A DNA stretch of 64,000 nucleotides from Cellulomonas timonensis (lineage in GTDB: Bacteria; Actinomycetota; Actinomycetes; Actinomycetales; Cellulomonadaceae): NCBI RefSeq assembly GCF_900046455.1, contig NZ_FCOT01000010.1, forward strand, positions 186,001-250,000, written 5' to 3'. A program made the position numbers and the translations under genes. This document shows positions 24,730-33,901 of this stretch, piece after piece (the stretch's first letter is position 1; each line of letters begins with the position of its first letter). The notes beneath the pieces are model-generated. The model saw only the letters and a program-made list of their open reading frames with translations. It had not been told where the DNA came from and did no database searches.

Positions 24730-25647
24730 CTAGTCCGGGCGGTTTGTCGGGTGAAAAGAAGATCCCCCCGCGTGTCGCGCGTCCGTGTCGTGCCGATTGT
24801 CGTGCAGGGGCGCCGCCGTGACCTGGTCGGGCGTGCCGAACCGCGCGACCGCCAGCGCCCCCGCCAGGACCAGCGCGAACGCCGCCACAGTGCCAGCGCC
24901 AGCGCCCGGCGAGGGCCTGTCCCCGGCCAGCGCCATGCCCAATCCGGAGGCCAGGCACGTCTCCACACCCACCATCACCGCCGTCACAGCGACCACCGGC
25001 GCCCGCTGCAGGGCGAGGGCCCCGAGGACGAGCCCCGAGGCGCCCGCGACCACCATCGCCCATGCCACCGGATCGGCGACGAGAGCCATCGGGGAGAAGC
25101 TGTGGAGGGTTCGTGCCCCCACCGCCAGAAGCGCGTACCCGACCCCCGCGAGCACCGCCAGCACCACGCCAGCCCGCGCCGGCGGCCGCATGCGCACCGC
25201 GAGCACGGCCCCGCCCAGCACCACCGCGACACCCCCGATCAGCACCACGCGCGTGGCGCCCACGTCCACCCGCGCCGTCTGGGGGGCCACCGAGGCCGCC
25301 AGCACCACGAGCCCGGCGCCCAGCGCCACGACAGCCCCGATCTCGCGTCTCCGCAGGCGGGCGCCCAGCATGACGACGGCCAGCACCGCCGCCACCGCCA
25401 GGCTCGACGCCCGCCCCGCCTGCACCAGGAAGAGCGGCAACGAGCGCAGCGCCCAGAACGAGACGGCGAACCCGGCCGCCACCAGGGCCAGGGCCCCGAG
25501 GTACGTGCGGCTGCGCGCGAGCCGCAGCACCAGGCCGGCCTCGAGCCTCTCCTGCACCGGCAGGCGGCGGACGGCCAACGCCTGGAGAACCGTCGCGGTC
25601 CCCGAGCACAGCGCGGCGGCGGCGACGCCGAGAAGAGCAGGCAGCAC
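24730..25647 (-). CDS. DMT-superfamily (EamA/NIPA-like) membrane protein
   Basis: This 305-residue protein has about nine or ten hydrophobic helices, starting with V-L-P-A-L-L-G-V-A-A-A-A-L-C-S-G-T-A, and the pseudo-twofold layout of drug/metabolite transporters. The segment P-L-F-L-V-Q-A-G-R-A-S-S-L-A-V-A is typical of the actinobacterial group. The last 35 residues are hydrophilic and His/Asp/Arg rich. GTG 25647 is preferred over an upstream frame because it has the purine-rich GGGGGAG just before it and begins directly with the first helix. The substrate is unknown. It is divergent from the PIG-V operon and upstream of whiB on the same strand. Confidence 0.75.
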   Translation of the reverse strand: MLPALLGVAAAALCSGTATVLQALAVRRLPVQERLEAGLVLRLARSRTYLGALALVAAGFAVSFWALRSLPLFLVQAGRASSLAVAAVLAVVMLGARLRRREIGAVVALGAGLVVLAASVAPQTARVDVGATRVVLIGGVAVVLGGAVLAVRMRPPARAGVVLAVLAGVGYALLAVGARTLHSFSPMALVADPVAWAMVVAGASGLVLGALALQRAPVVAVTAVMVGVETCLASGLGMALAGDRPSPGAGAGTVAAFALVLAGALAVARFGTPDQVTAAPLHDNRHDTDARHAGGSSFHPTNRPD

Positions 25648-25755
25648 ATCTCCCCCTTCGGAGGGCTTCGTGGTCGAGGTCACACCCGGCATGGGCACGT
25701 TGTCTCTATGCTCCTGTGCGACCGCCGCACCTCAGCGCGGCACACAGGGGGCGTA

Positions 25756-27000
25756 GTGCACAGAACGGACCAGAGCACCGTAGCCGTGCCGACGGCTGCC
25801 GTGGCGGCGCCACGACAGCCCTACCCATGGGCCCTGGTGCTCGCCGTGTTCCTCGCCGTCTCCGCGGCGCTCACCGCAGTGGTGGCCTGGTCGGAGCGGC
25901 ATCGTCCCCCTGGCGACGGGAGCATCCTGCAGGGGCCGTCCTGGCTCGATGGCTGGTTCCAGTACGACGCCGGCTGGTACCACCACATCGCCACCGCCGG
26001 GTACCAGTACGTCCCCGGCCAGCAGTCGTCGATCGCGTTCTTCCCGGTCTACCCGATGGGGGTCCGCGCGCTCGCGAACGTGACAGGCGACGTGCAGGTC
26101 GCCGGGTCGCTGCTCGCCGTCCTGGCGGGCGGGGCGGCCGTCCTGCTGTTCGGCCGATGGGCGTGGGCCCGGCTCCCCCGCCCCGCGGCGCTCACCGCGA
26201 TCGCCGTGCTCATGCTGTACCCGTACGCGTTCTTCCTCTACGGCGCGATGTACGCCGACTCGCTCTTCCTGCTCTGCGCCGTGGGAGCGTTCCTGCTCCT
26301 CGAGCGCCGCTGGTACTGGGCGGCAGGGCTCGTCGGCGCGCTCGCCACCGCCGGACGGCCCGTGGGTGTCGCCGTGGCGGTGGGGCTCGTGGTCCGGACA
26401 GTGGAGCTGCTCGCCCAGGACCGGGCGAAGGCCTCGGGCGACGTCGACGCCGGGCCGCGCGGCTGGCGCGAGCTCGTCCGCGCCGTGCGGGACGTGCGCT
26501 GGCGCCATGCGGGGGTGCTGCTCTCCGGCGCCGGGCTCGCCGCGTGGTGCGCCTACCTGTGGATCGAGTTCGGCAATCCGCTGGCCTTCGTCGAGGTCGA
26601 GTCCGCGCCCGGCTGGAACCAGGGCGTCGGCCCCAAGACGTGGTTCAAGGTCGTCTACGCGGGCACCCTCGTCAAGGGCCCGTACGACGTCGCCGCACTG
26701 CTGACGCTGCAGGCCGTCGCCTGCCTGCTGGCAGTGCTCCTGCTGCGCCGCGTCTGGCGGCGATTCGGCTGGGGCTACCTCGCCTACACCTTCGTGGTGC
26801 TGCTCATCCCGATCCTCGGCACCAAGGACTTCATGGGCACCGGGCGGTACGTCCTCGTCGCGTTCCCCGCCATCGCCGCGGCAGGCGACTTCCTCACCAG
26901 CTCGCCACGCCGTTGGCTGCGCCCCGCGGTGCTGCTCGTCAGCGCGGTGCTGCTCGTGCTGCTCACCTCCCTGTTCGGACGATCGGTGGCTGTGTCATGA
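25756..27000 (+). CDS. PIG-V-like GT-C mannosyltransferase
   Basis: This 414-residue polytopic protein has about ten transmembrane helices. The first extracytoplasmic loop has W-L-D-G-W-F-Q-Y-D-A-G-W-Y-H-H-I-A, a D-x-x-W-Y-x-x-I-A pattern seen in PIG-V/mannosyltransferase proteins. A-F-F-P-V-Y-P and Y-P-Y-A-F-F-L-Y-G-A-M-Y-A-D-S-L-F-L follow. Such enzymes use polyprenyl-phosphate sugars as donors on the outer face. GTG 25756 has AGGGGG five bases before it. The stop overlaps the next start (ATGA); that gene encodes a DPM1-like GT2 which could make the lipid-linked donor. Substrate not determined. Confidence 0.82.
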   Translation: MHRTDQSTVAVPTAAVAAPRQPYPWALVLAVFLAVSAALTAVVAWSERHRPPGDGSILQGPSWLDGWFQYDAGWYHHIATAGYQYVPGQQSSIAFFPVYPMGVRALANVTGDVQVAGSLLAVLAGGAAVLLFGRWAWARLPRPAALTAIAVLMLYPYAFFLYGAMYADSLFLLCAVGAFLLLERRWYWAAGLVGALATAGRPVGVAVAVGLVVRTVELLAQDRAKASGDVDAGPRGWRELVRAVRDVRWRHAGVLLSGAGLAAWCAYLWIEFGNPLAFVEVESAPGWNQGVGPKTWFKVVYAGTLVKGPYDVAALLTLQAVACLLAVLLLRRVWRRFGWGYLAYTFVVLLIPILGTKDFMGTGRYVLVAFPAIAAAGDFLTSSPRRWLRPAVLLVSAVLLVLLTSLFGRSVAVS

Positions 27001-27788
27001 CCTCTGCGCTTCCCGCCCCGGAGACCTTCAAGAAGCTCTCGATCTTCTTCCCGATGTGGAACGAGGAGCTGTACATCCACCGCGCCGTCGGCGCCGCCGT
27101 CGAGATCTGCGAGCAGCTCGTGGACTCGGGGCAGATCGCGGACTACGAGATCATCGTCGTCGACGACGCGTCCACCGACGCCACCCCGCAACTCGCCGAC
27201 GCGCTGGTCGAGGCCGACCCCCACGTGCGCGTCGTGCACCACCCCCACAACCGCAAGCTCGGCGGCTCGATCAAGAGCGGCTTCGCGGCCGCGACCGGCG
27301 ACGTGGTGCTCTACACCGACGCCGACCTGCCGTTCGAGATGCTCGAGCTGGTCCGGGCGCTGCGCGTGCTGCGCACCTACGAGGCGGACATCGTCAGCGC
27401 GTACCGGCTCGACCGGACCGGGGAGGGCCCACGCCGGGCCGTGTACTCGTTCTTCTACAACGGCCTCATCCAGGCGATGTTCGGCACGCGCCTGCGCGAC
27501 ATCAACTTCGCGTTCAAGCTGTGCCGCCGCACCGTGCTCGACCACGTCGACCTCGTGAGCGAGGGGTCGTTCATCGACGCCGAGTTGGTCATCCGCGCGC
27601 AGCGCTCCGGCTTCCAGATCCTGCAGATCGGCGTCGACTACTTCCCCCGCACCCGCGGGGTGTCCACGCTGTCCTCCTGGTCCGTGATCCGCACCATGCT
27701 CGGGGAGATGTTCCGGCTGCGCTCCGACCTCAAGCGGGTCGAGCCGTACCGCGCCCCCGCCCCATCGACCCCTGCCGGGGCCATGTGA
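26997..27788 (+). CDS. Glycosyltransferase family 2, dolichol/polyprenyl-phosphate sugar synthase-like
   Basis: This 263-residue GT2 opens with S-I-F-F-P-M-W-N-E-E, continues with I-I-V-V-D-D-A-S-T-D, R-K-L-G-G-S-I-K-S-G-F and L-Y-T-D-A-D-L-P, the D-A-D metal site, and ends with F-P-R-T-R-G-V-S-T. The pattern matches DPM1/DPG synthase-type enzymes that put a sugar on polyprenyl phosphate. It lacks the C-terminal membrane helices of GtrB/ArnC-type members. It overlaps the PIG-V gene (ATGA) and the deacetylase gene (GTGA), which suggests a single pathway in which this enzyme makes the donor for PIG-V. The transferred sugar is unknown. Confidence 0.85.
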   Translation: MTSALPAPETFKKLSIFFPMWNEELYIHRAVGAAVEICEQLVDSGQIADYEIIVVDDASTDATPQLADALVEADPHVRVVHHPHNRKLGGSIKSGFAAATGDVVLYTDADLPFEMLELVRALRVLRTYEADIVSAYRLDRTGEGPRRAVYSFFYNGLIQAMFGTRLRDINFAFKLCRRTVLDHVDLVSEGSFIDAELVIRAQRSGFQILQIGVDYFPRTRGVSTLSSWSVIRTMLGEMFRLRSDLKRVEPYRAPAPSTPAGAM

Positions 27789-28648
27789 GCCGCCTGCTCA
27801 TCGTCACCGCCGACGACCTCGGGCTCACCGTCGGGGTGAACCGGGCTGTGCGGCGCGCCCACCTCGACGGCGTCGTCACCGCCACCTCGCTGCTCGCCGT
27901 CGGCCGGGCATTCGACGACGCCGCCACGATGCTGCGCGCCACCCCCACGCTCGAGCTGGGCGCCCACCTCGCCCTCGTCGGCGAGGCCCCGCCGCTGCTG
28001 GCGCCGCGGGAGATCCCCACGCTCGTGGACCGGCATGGCGCCTTCCCGCTGAGCTACCGCGCCGTCGTCGCCCGCGGGCTCACGGGACGCCTCGACCCCG
28101 ACGACGTGCGCCGTGAGCTCGGCGCGCAGCTCGAGCGCGTCGTCGGCGTCGGCGTGCCCGTGACGCACCTCGACACCCACCAGCACACGCACCTGTGGCC
28201 CGCCGTCGGGGACGTCGTGGCGGACCTCGCCCGCGCCCATGGCATCGGGGCGGTGCGACTGCCCCGGAGCCGCGCGCGAGGACCGATCGGGCTCGGCGTC
28301 CAGACGCTGAGCCGGCACACCGCGCGACGACTAGGGCGACGGGGCCTGCACCTGCCCGCGGACTACGCAGGCCTCGACGAGGCCGGCGCGCTCGACGCCT
28401 CGCGCCTCGCCGGCGCGCTCGCCGCGTTGCGAGACGGCGCCGCGCACAGCGCCGAGATCAACGCCCATCCCTCCGAGCCCGACGACCCCGACCTGGGGCG
28501 CTTCGACTGGGGCTACCGCTGGGGCGACGAGCTCGCCGCGCTGATCGACCCGTCGACCCGCGACGCGATGGAGGCCGCGGGCTTCCACCTCGGCGGATTC
28601 GCCGACCTGGTCGGCGCGACCCCCCACAACGGACAAGGACGACGATGA
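27785..28648 (+). CDS. ChbG/YdjC/HpnK family carbohydrate deacetylase
   Basis: YdjC-type enzymes remove acetyl groups from N-acetylated sugars with a bound metal. The 287 residues begin L-L-I-V-T-A-D-D-L-G-L-T, holding the catalytic Asp pair, include L-G-A-H-L-A-L (metal His) and T-H-L-D-T-H-Q-H-T-H, the metal-binding loop, and end with an E-I-N-A-H-P motif. GTG 27785 overlaps the GT2 stop in GTGA. HpnK of hopanoid biosynthesis and ChbG of chitobiose use belong to this family. In this operon a glycolipid amino-sugar intermediate is the likely target, but that is inference. Confidence 0.87.
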   Translation: MSRLLIVTADDLGLTVGVNRAVRRAHLDGVVTATSLLAVGRAFDDAATMLRATPTLELGAHLALVGEAPPLLAPREIPTLVDRHGAFPLSYRAVVARGLTGRLDPDDVRRELGAQLERVVGVGVPVTHLDTHQHTHLWPAVGDVVADLARAHGIGAVRLPRSRARGPIGLGVQTLSRHTARRLGRRGLHLPADYAGLDEAGALDASRLAGALAALRDGAAHSAEINAHPSEPDDPDLGRFDWGYRWGDELAALIDPSTRDAMEAAGFHLGGFADLVGATPHNGQGRR

Positions 28649-29316
28649 GCCTGACCGCACGCCGACCCGACAGTGCCGGACGCGCCGCCCTCGGCCTCTA
28701 CCGCCGATCCCCCGCCGCCGTCCGCGCCCACGTGACCGTGCGCTGGTGGAGCGCGCCCTTCGCCTCGATCGTCGCCACGCTCCCCCGCACAGGCCGGATC
28801 CTGGAGATCGGCTGCGGGCACGGGCTGTTCAGCGCCTACGCCGCACTCGACGCCCCCGGCCGCGACGTCGTCGGCGTCGACATCGACACCGCCAAGATCG
28901 CCCAGGGCCACGCCGCCGCCCATGACGTCGACAGCCTCGACCTACGCGTCGCCGAGTCCGGGGCCGTGCCGCCCGGCCCCTGGGACGCCGTCGTCTTCGT
29001 CGACGTGCTGTACCTGCTCCCCGCCTCCGAGCAGCAGCGCCTGCTCACCGAGGCAGTGGGCCAGCTCGCCCCCCACGGGATGGTGCTCGTCAAGGAGATG
29101 GGCGTCGAGCCCCGCTGGAAGGTGCGCTGGAACACCTGGCAGGAGACGATCTCCGTCAAGGTGCTGCGCATCACCGAGGGGTCGTCCTTCGACTTCGTGG
29201 CGCCGGAGACGATGGCGGGATGGCTGGCCGGGCTCGGGCTCAAGGTCTCGCAGCGGCGGCTGGACCACGGGCGGGTGCATCCGCACCATCTGGTGGTGGC
29301 TCGGCGGGGCGCCTAA
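28645..29316 (+). CDS. Class I SAM-dependent methyltransferase
   Basis: This 223-residue protein carries motif I I-L-E-I-G-C-G-H-G-L-F-S (about residues 52-63), an acidic strand end V-V-G-V-D-I-D (motif II) and D-A-V-V-F-V-D-V-L-Y-L-L (motif IV), the Rossmann-type layout. A C-terminal segment rich in W and H, with M-A-G-W-L-A-G-L-G-L-K-V, closes it. The start overlaps the deacetylase stop (ATGA), making it the fourth gene of the coupled PIG-V operon. It probably methylates the same glycolipid or its precursor; the acceptor is not known. Confidence 0.88.
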   Translation: MSLTARRPDSAGRAALGLYRRSPAAVRAHVTVRWWSAPFASIVATLPRTGRILEIGCGHGLFSAYAALDAPGRDVVGVDIDTAKIAQGHAAAHDVDSLDLRVAESGAVPPGPWDAVVFVDVLYLLPASEQQRLLTEAVGQLAPHGMVLVKEMGVEPRWKVRWNTWQETISVKVLRITEGSSFDFVAPETMAGWLAGLGLKVSQRRLDHGRVHPHHLVVARRGA

Positions 29317-29508
29317 GCGCGAACCTGGGAGAATTCCCTCTTCCGCGTGTTGATAGGCCCACCCGCCGACCATAGGCGATCGGCGACGCGAGGCGCCAGT
29401 GACTCATTTTGCCGCCGCGATAGCATGTGATTCGCAGGAAACACCGCTTCGACACGCCTCGAATTTGCTTGATTTATTAGGCGCCCAGAACAGTGGTTTG
29501 ATTTCCCC

Positions 29509-30855
29509 ATGCACCGCCCACTGGAACAGGCATTGGCGATATTTCGTCGCACATCGGTTCAAATCGCCATCATCTTTGCATTGGCGACTTTGATGCGAGG
29601 AACGCAGCCGCTCCTTTTCGATGCTTATCACTACTGGCTCGGCGCGCAGCACATCGTCGGAACCAGCCCCGAGGCCCTTGAGAACTACTGGGAGCTCCGT
29701 GGCGTCTGGACGTCGATCGTGTACGCACCGGCTGCCGCGCTCACACGCCTGATGGGCGCGCCATGGGCGACATTCGCGGTCTTGCTGCAGAACACATTGG
29801 TGCTCTCTTGGTTCGCCGCCCACCTGCTCCCCACCTTGGCATCTCGCCTCGCACCGTGGTCTCCACGCGCCCGTTGGATCGCGGCAGGCCTCCTCTGGGT
29901 AGTGACATCCGGGTTTGCCAGTTCATCCCTTGTCGACATTTATGCGGCCATCGGCTGCTTCGCCATCGTGGCGCTAATTCGGTCTCAACGACCCTCGACC
30001 CTGGTGCTCGCAGGGGTTCTGGGCGGGATCGTGGTGAACCTCCGGCCCGCCTACGTGGTCGTGGTGGCCCTGATCGTCCTCATCACCCTCATCTCCCATA
30101 AAATGGCGGCGATCGGGATGCCGCTTGGCTTCGCCCTCGCCCTCGCGCCACAAGTCATCCTCAATATTGGCCAGTTCGGGCATCGATCTGCCTCGCCGCT
30201 TCTATCGGACTATCTTGCGACTCTCCAAGCAGGTTTGGGCTCGTACACGATCCGATACGACACCGTGCACGGCTCGGACGTGCCGCAGCAGTTCTACTGC
30301 TCACCAGACATGGCAGCGCGGGTCGCCGACGACGTCCCCACGTCGACTGCGGGCCTTGCGCGCACCCTTCTCAGCAACCTGCCCGACTCCCTAGTCTTCT
30401 CACTCGAGAAGATCGCTGCGGCGTTGCACTGGCCGGCTAACACCCCTTACGGCGCGGACTCGCCTGGACTTGATGCCATCCACGCCATCCTCATCACCAC
30501 CATGACGGTTGTGGGAATCTCCGTGCTGGCCCGCACCTTCCGACGCCGATCCGATTGGACTGACGGGCGACAGGTCGAGGCGCTGGGATTCTTGGCGATT
30601 CTCATTGGCGCCGTCGTAGCCATCGTCGGATCAGCCACAGAAGCCCGGTTCGCGCTGCCGCTCGCAGTCCTTGGAGCCCTGGGATGCGCCCTGCTATCCG
30701 ACAATCCCCTGCGGACGCTCACTTCGAGCCAGCGGCGGTGGATCGGCGTGACGTGCGCCACTCTGGCGATCACGCTCACCCTCGGCTACATCGGACTGTC
30801 CAACCCTGCGGACCCGGGTGGAGTTGATGCCGAGATCTGCGGGCTTCTCGGGTGA
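29509..30855 (+). CDS. Polytopic membrane protein, GT-C-like
   Basis: I do not recognise the family of this 448-residue protein. It has about ten hydrophobic segments. An early loop reads L-L-F-D-A-Y-H-Y-W-L-G-A-Q-H, acidic and aromatic as in GT-C sugar transferases, and a large loop near residues 240-310 contains C-S-P-D-M. The upstream 190 bases and the start of the gene are AT-richer than the rest of the window and use codons rare elsewhere here (for example att, ttt, gcg mixed), so the segment may have been acquired. No clear -10 box; TTTGAT lies six bases before ATG 29509. Confidence 0.68.
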   Translation: MHRPLEQALAIFRRTSVQIAIIFALATLMRGTQPLLFDAYHYWLGAQHIVGTSPEALENYWELRGVWTSIVYAPAAALTRLMGAPWATFAVLLQNTLVLSWFAAHLLPTLASRLAPWSPRARWIAAGLLWVVTSGFASSSLVDIYAAIGCFAIVALIRSQRPSTLVLAGVLGGIVVNLRPAYVVVVALIVLITLISHKMAAIGMPLGFALALAPQVILNIGQFGHRSASPLLSDYLATLQAGLGSYTIRYDTVHGSDVPQQFYCSPDMAARVADDVPTSTAGLARTLLSNLPDSLVFSLEKIAAALHWPANTPYGADSPGLDAIHAILITTMTVVGISVLARTFRRRSDWTDGRQVEALGFLAILIGAVVAIVGSATEARFALPLAVLGALGCALLSDNPLRTLTSSQRRWIGVTCATLAITLTLGYIGLSNPADPGGVDAEICGLLG

Positions 30856-31102
30856 GCGCAGAGGTCCATGCGCCGTCGCTCCGCGCGCGGCCGTCGCTGC
30901 GCGCATCCACCTGAGGCAGATTGCGGCGCGACTGGCGTCTGAGTTGGCCGGGAGTTCGCCAACACTGCTCCGCATCGCTCAATCGCGCGCCTGGAAGCCG
31001 TCAGCTTGAGCGGGGCCCATCGAGTCGTCGCGCCGCCCTTACGGCCCATCACGCCCCCACGACCCACTCATGGAGCACCTATGCCCAGGGCCTGATCGAC
31101 CG

Positions 31103-31108
31103 TACCCT
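31103..31108 (+). promoter_or_regulatory. -10 box TACCCT, leaderless promoter
   Basis: TACCCT, seven bases, then GTG 31116. It decides the start of the following membrane-protein gene and gives it its own transcript. Confidence 0.6.
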
Positions 31109-31115
31109 CTGGCCT

Positions 31116-32393
31116 GTGCCGAACTACGCAAACCGTATATTCAGGTGTGTATCGATCGCACTCGCCACGTTGAGCCTCTGTGCTGCGATCTGGCATCTGA
31201 TCCGCGCGCGGACGGTCACTGTCGGAGACGGATGCGGGTGGGATGGGGTGATCTACTGCGCGATGACGCGCGGCGACGTGGTCATGGAGCCCTACAGCCG
31301 GCGAGTTCTGCTGCCCTGGCTGGCGGGGCTCATTCCCGTGGGCTCGCCGGTCACGGCGTTTCAGATCCTCAACGCTTTCGCCTTGGCCGGCTTGATCGCG
31401 TCAGCCCTATGGCTGCTTCACACGCTCATCGGCAGACGCGCGCCACTCCGAGGATTCGCGATGCTCGCGACCGCGAGCATGGTGCTGCTGAACCCCTGGA
31501 CATTCCACCTGTACCTCACGTACCCCGTGCTCACCGACGCCGCGTCAGCCGCACTCGCGCTGGCTTGGTGTGCCGCCGCGCTTCGGCGCACTCGCCTTGC
31601 GGATCTCGGGGGCGCAGTGGCCCTCATCTGCATGAGCCTCACCAGGGAGCACTGGTCCCTCGTCGCGATCGCGGCGGCCTGGATCGCGGTGGTTCTGGGC
31701 TTGCGCACCTGGCGCTGGGCGGTCGGGAGCTCGGCGATCGGCATCGCCGCGATGATGTTCGCCTTTGGCCAGCCCACCGACTACGCGGCGGGCCCACTTC
31801 AGACGGTCGTGCTGCACTGGATCCAGGAGAGCGTCTCCAGCCCGTCACATCTCGCGCGCTTCCTCTTCATGGTGGTCGCCGGCATCGGGTTCACAGCCCT
31901 GGCGCCGCTGCTGCGGCCGCGCGCTGTGTGGCGCGAGCGCCCGCTGCTGTGGGTGTGCGTCGTCGCGCTGGGGAACGCCGCGGGCTCGGCTTTCGCCGGT
32001 GGGGACACCGACCGCATCCTCATGCCCTCCGGGATCATTCTCATGATCGTCGCCATCGCGCTCGTGCTCCGGACGCCGGACCTCGTGCTGCCCTGGGGGT
32101 TGTGGGTGATCGGGACCATCGCGATCTGGCGCCCGTTCGCCTCGGCGGGACCGGATGGTGCGTCGTGGCTCGCGTTCTACGGGTTGCGCGTCGAGCCGAT
32201 CGAGGTTGTCGTCACTCGGATCATCAACGATCTCTCGGCGGCCGCGCTCCCGGTCGCTCTCGGAGCCTTGCTCTGTCTCACGCTGCCGCGCAAATGGTCT
32301 GGCGCAGAGCACGCAGAGCCACTGAGCCTCGATGAATCGATCCCTCGGGACGCAACGAGCTTGATCTCTGCGGACTCTCATGGTGGGGCGTGA
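31116..32393 (+). CDS. Polytopic membrane protein, GT-C-like
   Basis: This 425-residue protein has about ten hydrophobic helices. Its first extracytoplasmic loop, C-G-W-D-G-V-I-Y-C-A-M-T, has an acidic residue flanked by aromatics and two Cys, followed by Y-S-R-R-V-L-L-P-W-L-A. Such a loop is seen in GT-C-fold glycosyltransferases, but I cannot name the family. GTG 31116 is chosen over the much longer frame because TACCCT lies seven bases upstream; the longer frame adds unlikely basic sequence. It lies between two other unrecognised polytopic genes on the same strand. The product may transfer or polymerise a sugar. Confidence 0.72.
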   Translation: MPNYANRIFRCVSIALATLSLCAAIWHLIRARTVTVGDGCGWDGVIYCAMTRGDVVMEPYSRRVLLPWLAGLIPVGSPVTAFQILNAFALAGLIASALWLLHTLIGRRAPLRGFAMLATASMVLLNPWTFHLYLTYPVLTDAASAALALAWCAAALRRTRLADLGGAVALICMSLTREHWSLVAIAAAWIAVVLGLRTWRWAVGSSAIGIAAMMFAFGQPTDYAAGPLQTVVLHWIQESVSSPSHLARFLFMVVAGIGFTALAPLLRPRAVWRERPLLWVCVVALGNAAGSAFAGGDTDRILMPSGIILMIVAIALVLRTPDLVLPWGLWVIGTIAIWRPFASAGPDGASWLAFYGLRVEPIEVVVTRIINDLSAAALPVALGALLCLTLPRKWSGAEHAEPLSLDESIPRDATSLISADSHGGA

Positions 32394-32527
32394 CAGCAAG
32401 GTCGGCTGCATCTCTCTGCGCGGGAGCCCACCGAGCGGCACACACCTCGGCAACGTCGTAGTTTGAGAAGCAGGGAGCATGCCCGCCTCCCGGCGCACGC
32501 TCGCGCGGGGAGGGAACGGAGCCGCCG

Positions 32528-33898
32528 ATGGACGAATCCCACAGCGGCGCTCCGGCGGCTCCCGCCAACTCGCGAGTCGACAGCCCGTCGTCGGCCCGAG
32601 ATCGACGTCCGCGGCCGTCGGGAGACTCGCTCATCGCTGTGGCTGTGACGCTCGTGTGCTCCGCCATCGCATGGCTGCGCGTCCCGGAGACCGCCCGCGA
32701 GACGATCTGGGCGGAAGACGGCAGGGTGTTCCTCTGGGATGTCTTCTTCTCTCCGGCATGGTCGACATTGCTCCGCACATATGACGGCTACGTGCACCTC
32801 GTGCCGCGCTTGGTCGCCGAGGCCGTCGTGCTGACCGTGCCGCCTGCGGGGTATGCGCTTGCGGTGTCCGCCGTCAGTTGCGTCCTCGTGGGCTGCACAG
32901 CCGGCCTCGTCTACGTGTGCGCGTCGACCCTGACGGGCAGCCGATGGATCCGCCTGGGATTCGCGTCCATCACGGTGCTCGTTCCCTCGGTCGCGCTCGA
33001 GGTGCTGGGCAACCTCGCCAACCTCCACTGGTTCGCGCTGTGGCTGATGCCGTGGTTGCTCTTCCACCGTCCAGCATCGCGGCTCGCCTCGATCGGCTTC
33101 GGAGCAGTCGCGCTGGCATGCTCCCTCACGGAGATCCAGACTGCGTTCTTCTTGCCCCTTGCCCTCTGGAGGTGGCGTGAACGATCGGGGTGGGCGGTGC
33201 GTGTCGCGCTGCTGTTCGGCGTGACGTTCCAGCTACTTGGCGCGGCGGACCGACCGGAGCGGACGCCACCGCTCCCCCCAGTGGGGGACTTCATCGCGGG
33301 TTTCCTCGTCAATGCCGTCATGACACCGTGGTGGGGGTCGGCGCACACGATCACCTGGTCTGTGCGGGTCCTCGGATGGGGCGCGGCAGCGATGTGCCTC
33401 ATTCCCTCGGTCGCGGCCTTCGTCTTGGTGCTCCGCAGAGGAGACCGAGTCCAACGACTGGCGGCAGTCGTCTTCCCACTGGCGTCGGGTGTCGTGTGGT
33501 GCGCCGCCTTGTACTTCAGCCGGCCAGAGGCAGACTGGAGCCGTCCAGACGCAGAGTCGGTGCGCGAGCTGCCGGTCCTGCGATACGCCGTGGTGCCGTC
33601 CATGTACCTGATGGCGGGCATCGTCCTCGCCTGTACCGTCCTGCGTTGGCGTCCCCTGTCGCGCGCCATCACCGCCGCCCTCGCCGTCCCGCTCGCGCTG
33701 GTCGTGGTGACCAGCTTCGTGCCCGTCACCGTGCGGTCGGCAGGCCCGACCTGGCCGCCGGAGAGCACGCGCGGCCGAGAGCAGTGCCTGGAGGACGACT
33801 CGGCCGCCTACGTGGACGTGCCCATCACGCCCCACGGCTGGACGTCGCGGGTGCCGTGCGACGTGCTGGAAGGCAGCGCGCCAGCTGAGGCACCCTAG
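32528..33898 (+). CDS. Polytopic membrane protein, GT-C-like
   Basis: This 456-residue protein has an N-terminal hydrophilic stretch of about 35 residues, then some ten helices. The first loop reads I-W-A-E-D-G-R-V-F-L-W-D-V-F-F with a following Y-D-G-Y-V-H-L-V-P-R, the kind of acidic-aromatic loop seen in bacterial GT-C enzymes. The C-terminal tail contains two Cys (E-Q-C and V-P-C) that could form a disulfide outside. No named family was recognised. The stop codon TAG is part of the TAGGGT box of the next gene. It is the third of three such genes in a row. Confidence 0.72.
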   Translation: MDESHSGAPAAPANSRVDSPSSARDRRPRPSGDSLIAVAVTLVCSAIAWLRVPETARETIWAEDGRVFLWDVFFSPAWSTLLRTYDGYVHLVPRLVAEAVVLTVPPAGYALAVSAVSCVLVGCTAGLVYVCASTLTGSRWIRLGFASITVLVPSVALEVLGNLANLHWFALWLMPWLLFHRPASRLASIGFGAVALACSLTEIQTAFFLPLALWRWRERSGWAVRVALLFGVTFQLLGAADRPERTPPLPPVGDFIAGFLVNAVMTPWWGSAHTITWSVRVLGWGAAAMCLIPSVAAFVLVLRRGDRVQRLAAVVFPLASGVVWCAALYFSRPEADWSRPDAESVRELPVLRYAVVPSMYLMAGIVLACTVLRWRPLSRAITAALAVPLALVVVTSFVPVTVRSAGPTWPPESTRGREQCLEDDSAAYVDVPITPHGWTSRVPCDVLEGSAPAEAP

Positions 33899-33901
33899 GG
33901 T
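33896..33901 (+). promoter_or_regulatory. -10 box TAGGGT of TIGR03089 gene
   Basis: TAGGGT overlaps the stop codon of the preceding gene and is followed by seven bases and GTG 33909. This points to a leaderless transcript and moves the start nine bases downstream of GTG 33900. Confidence 0.62.

Noticed and set aside
24727-25755. An N-terminal extension of the PIG-V frame by about 340 codons
   Set aside because: It is antisense to the DMT gene and low complexity; GTG 25756 with a Shine-Dalgarno is the natural start.
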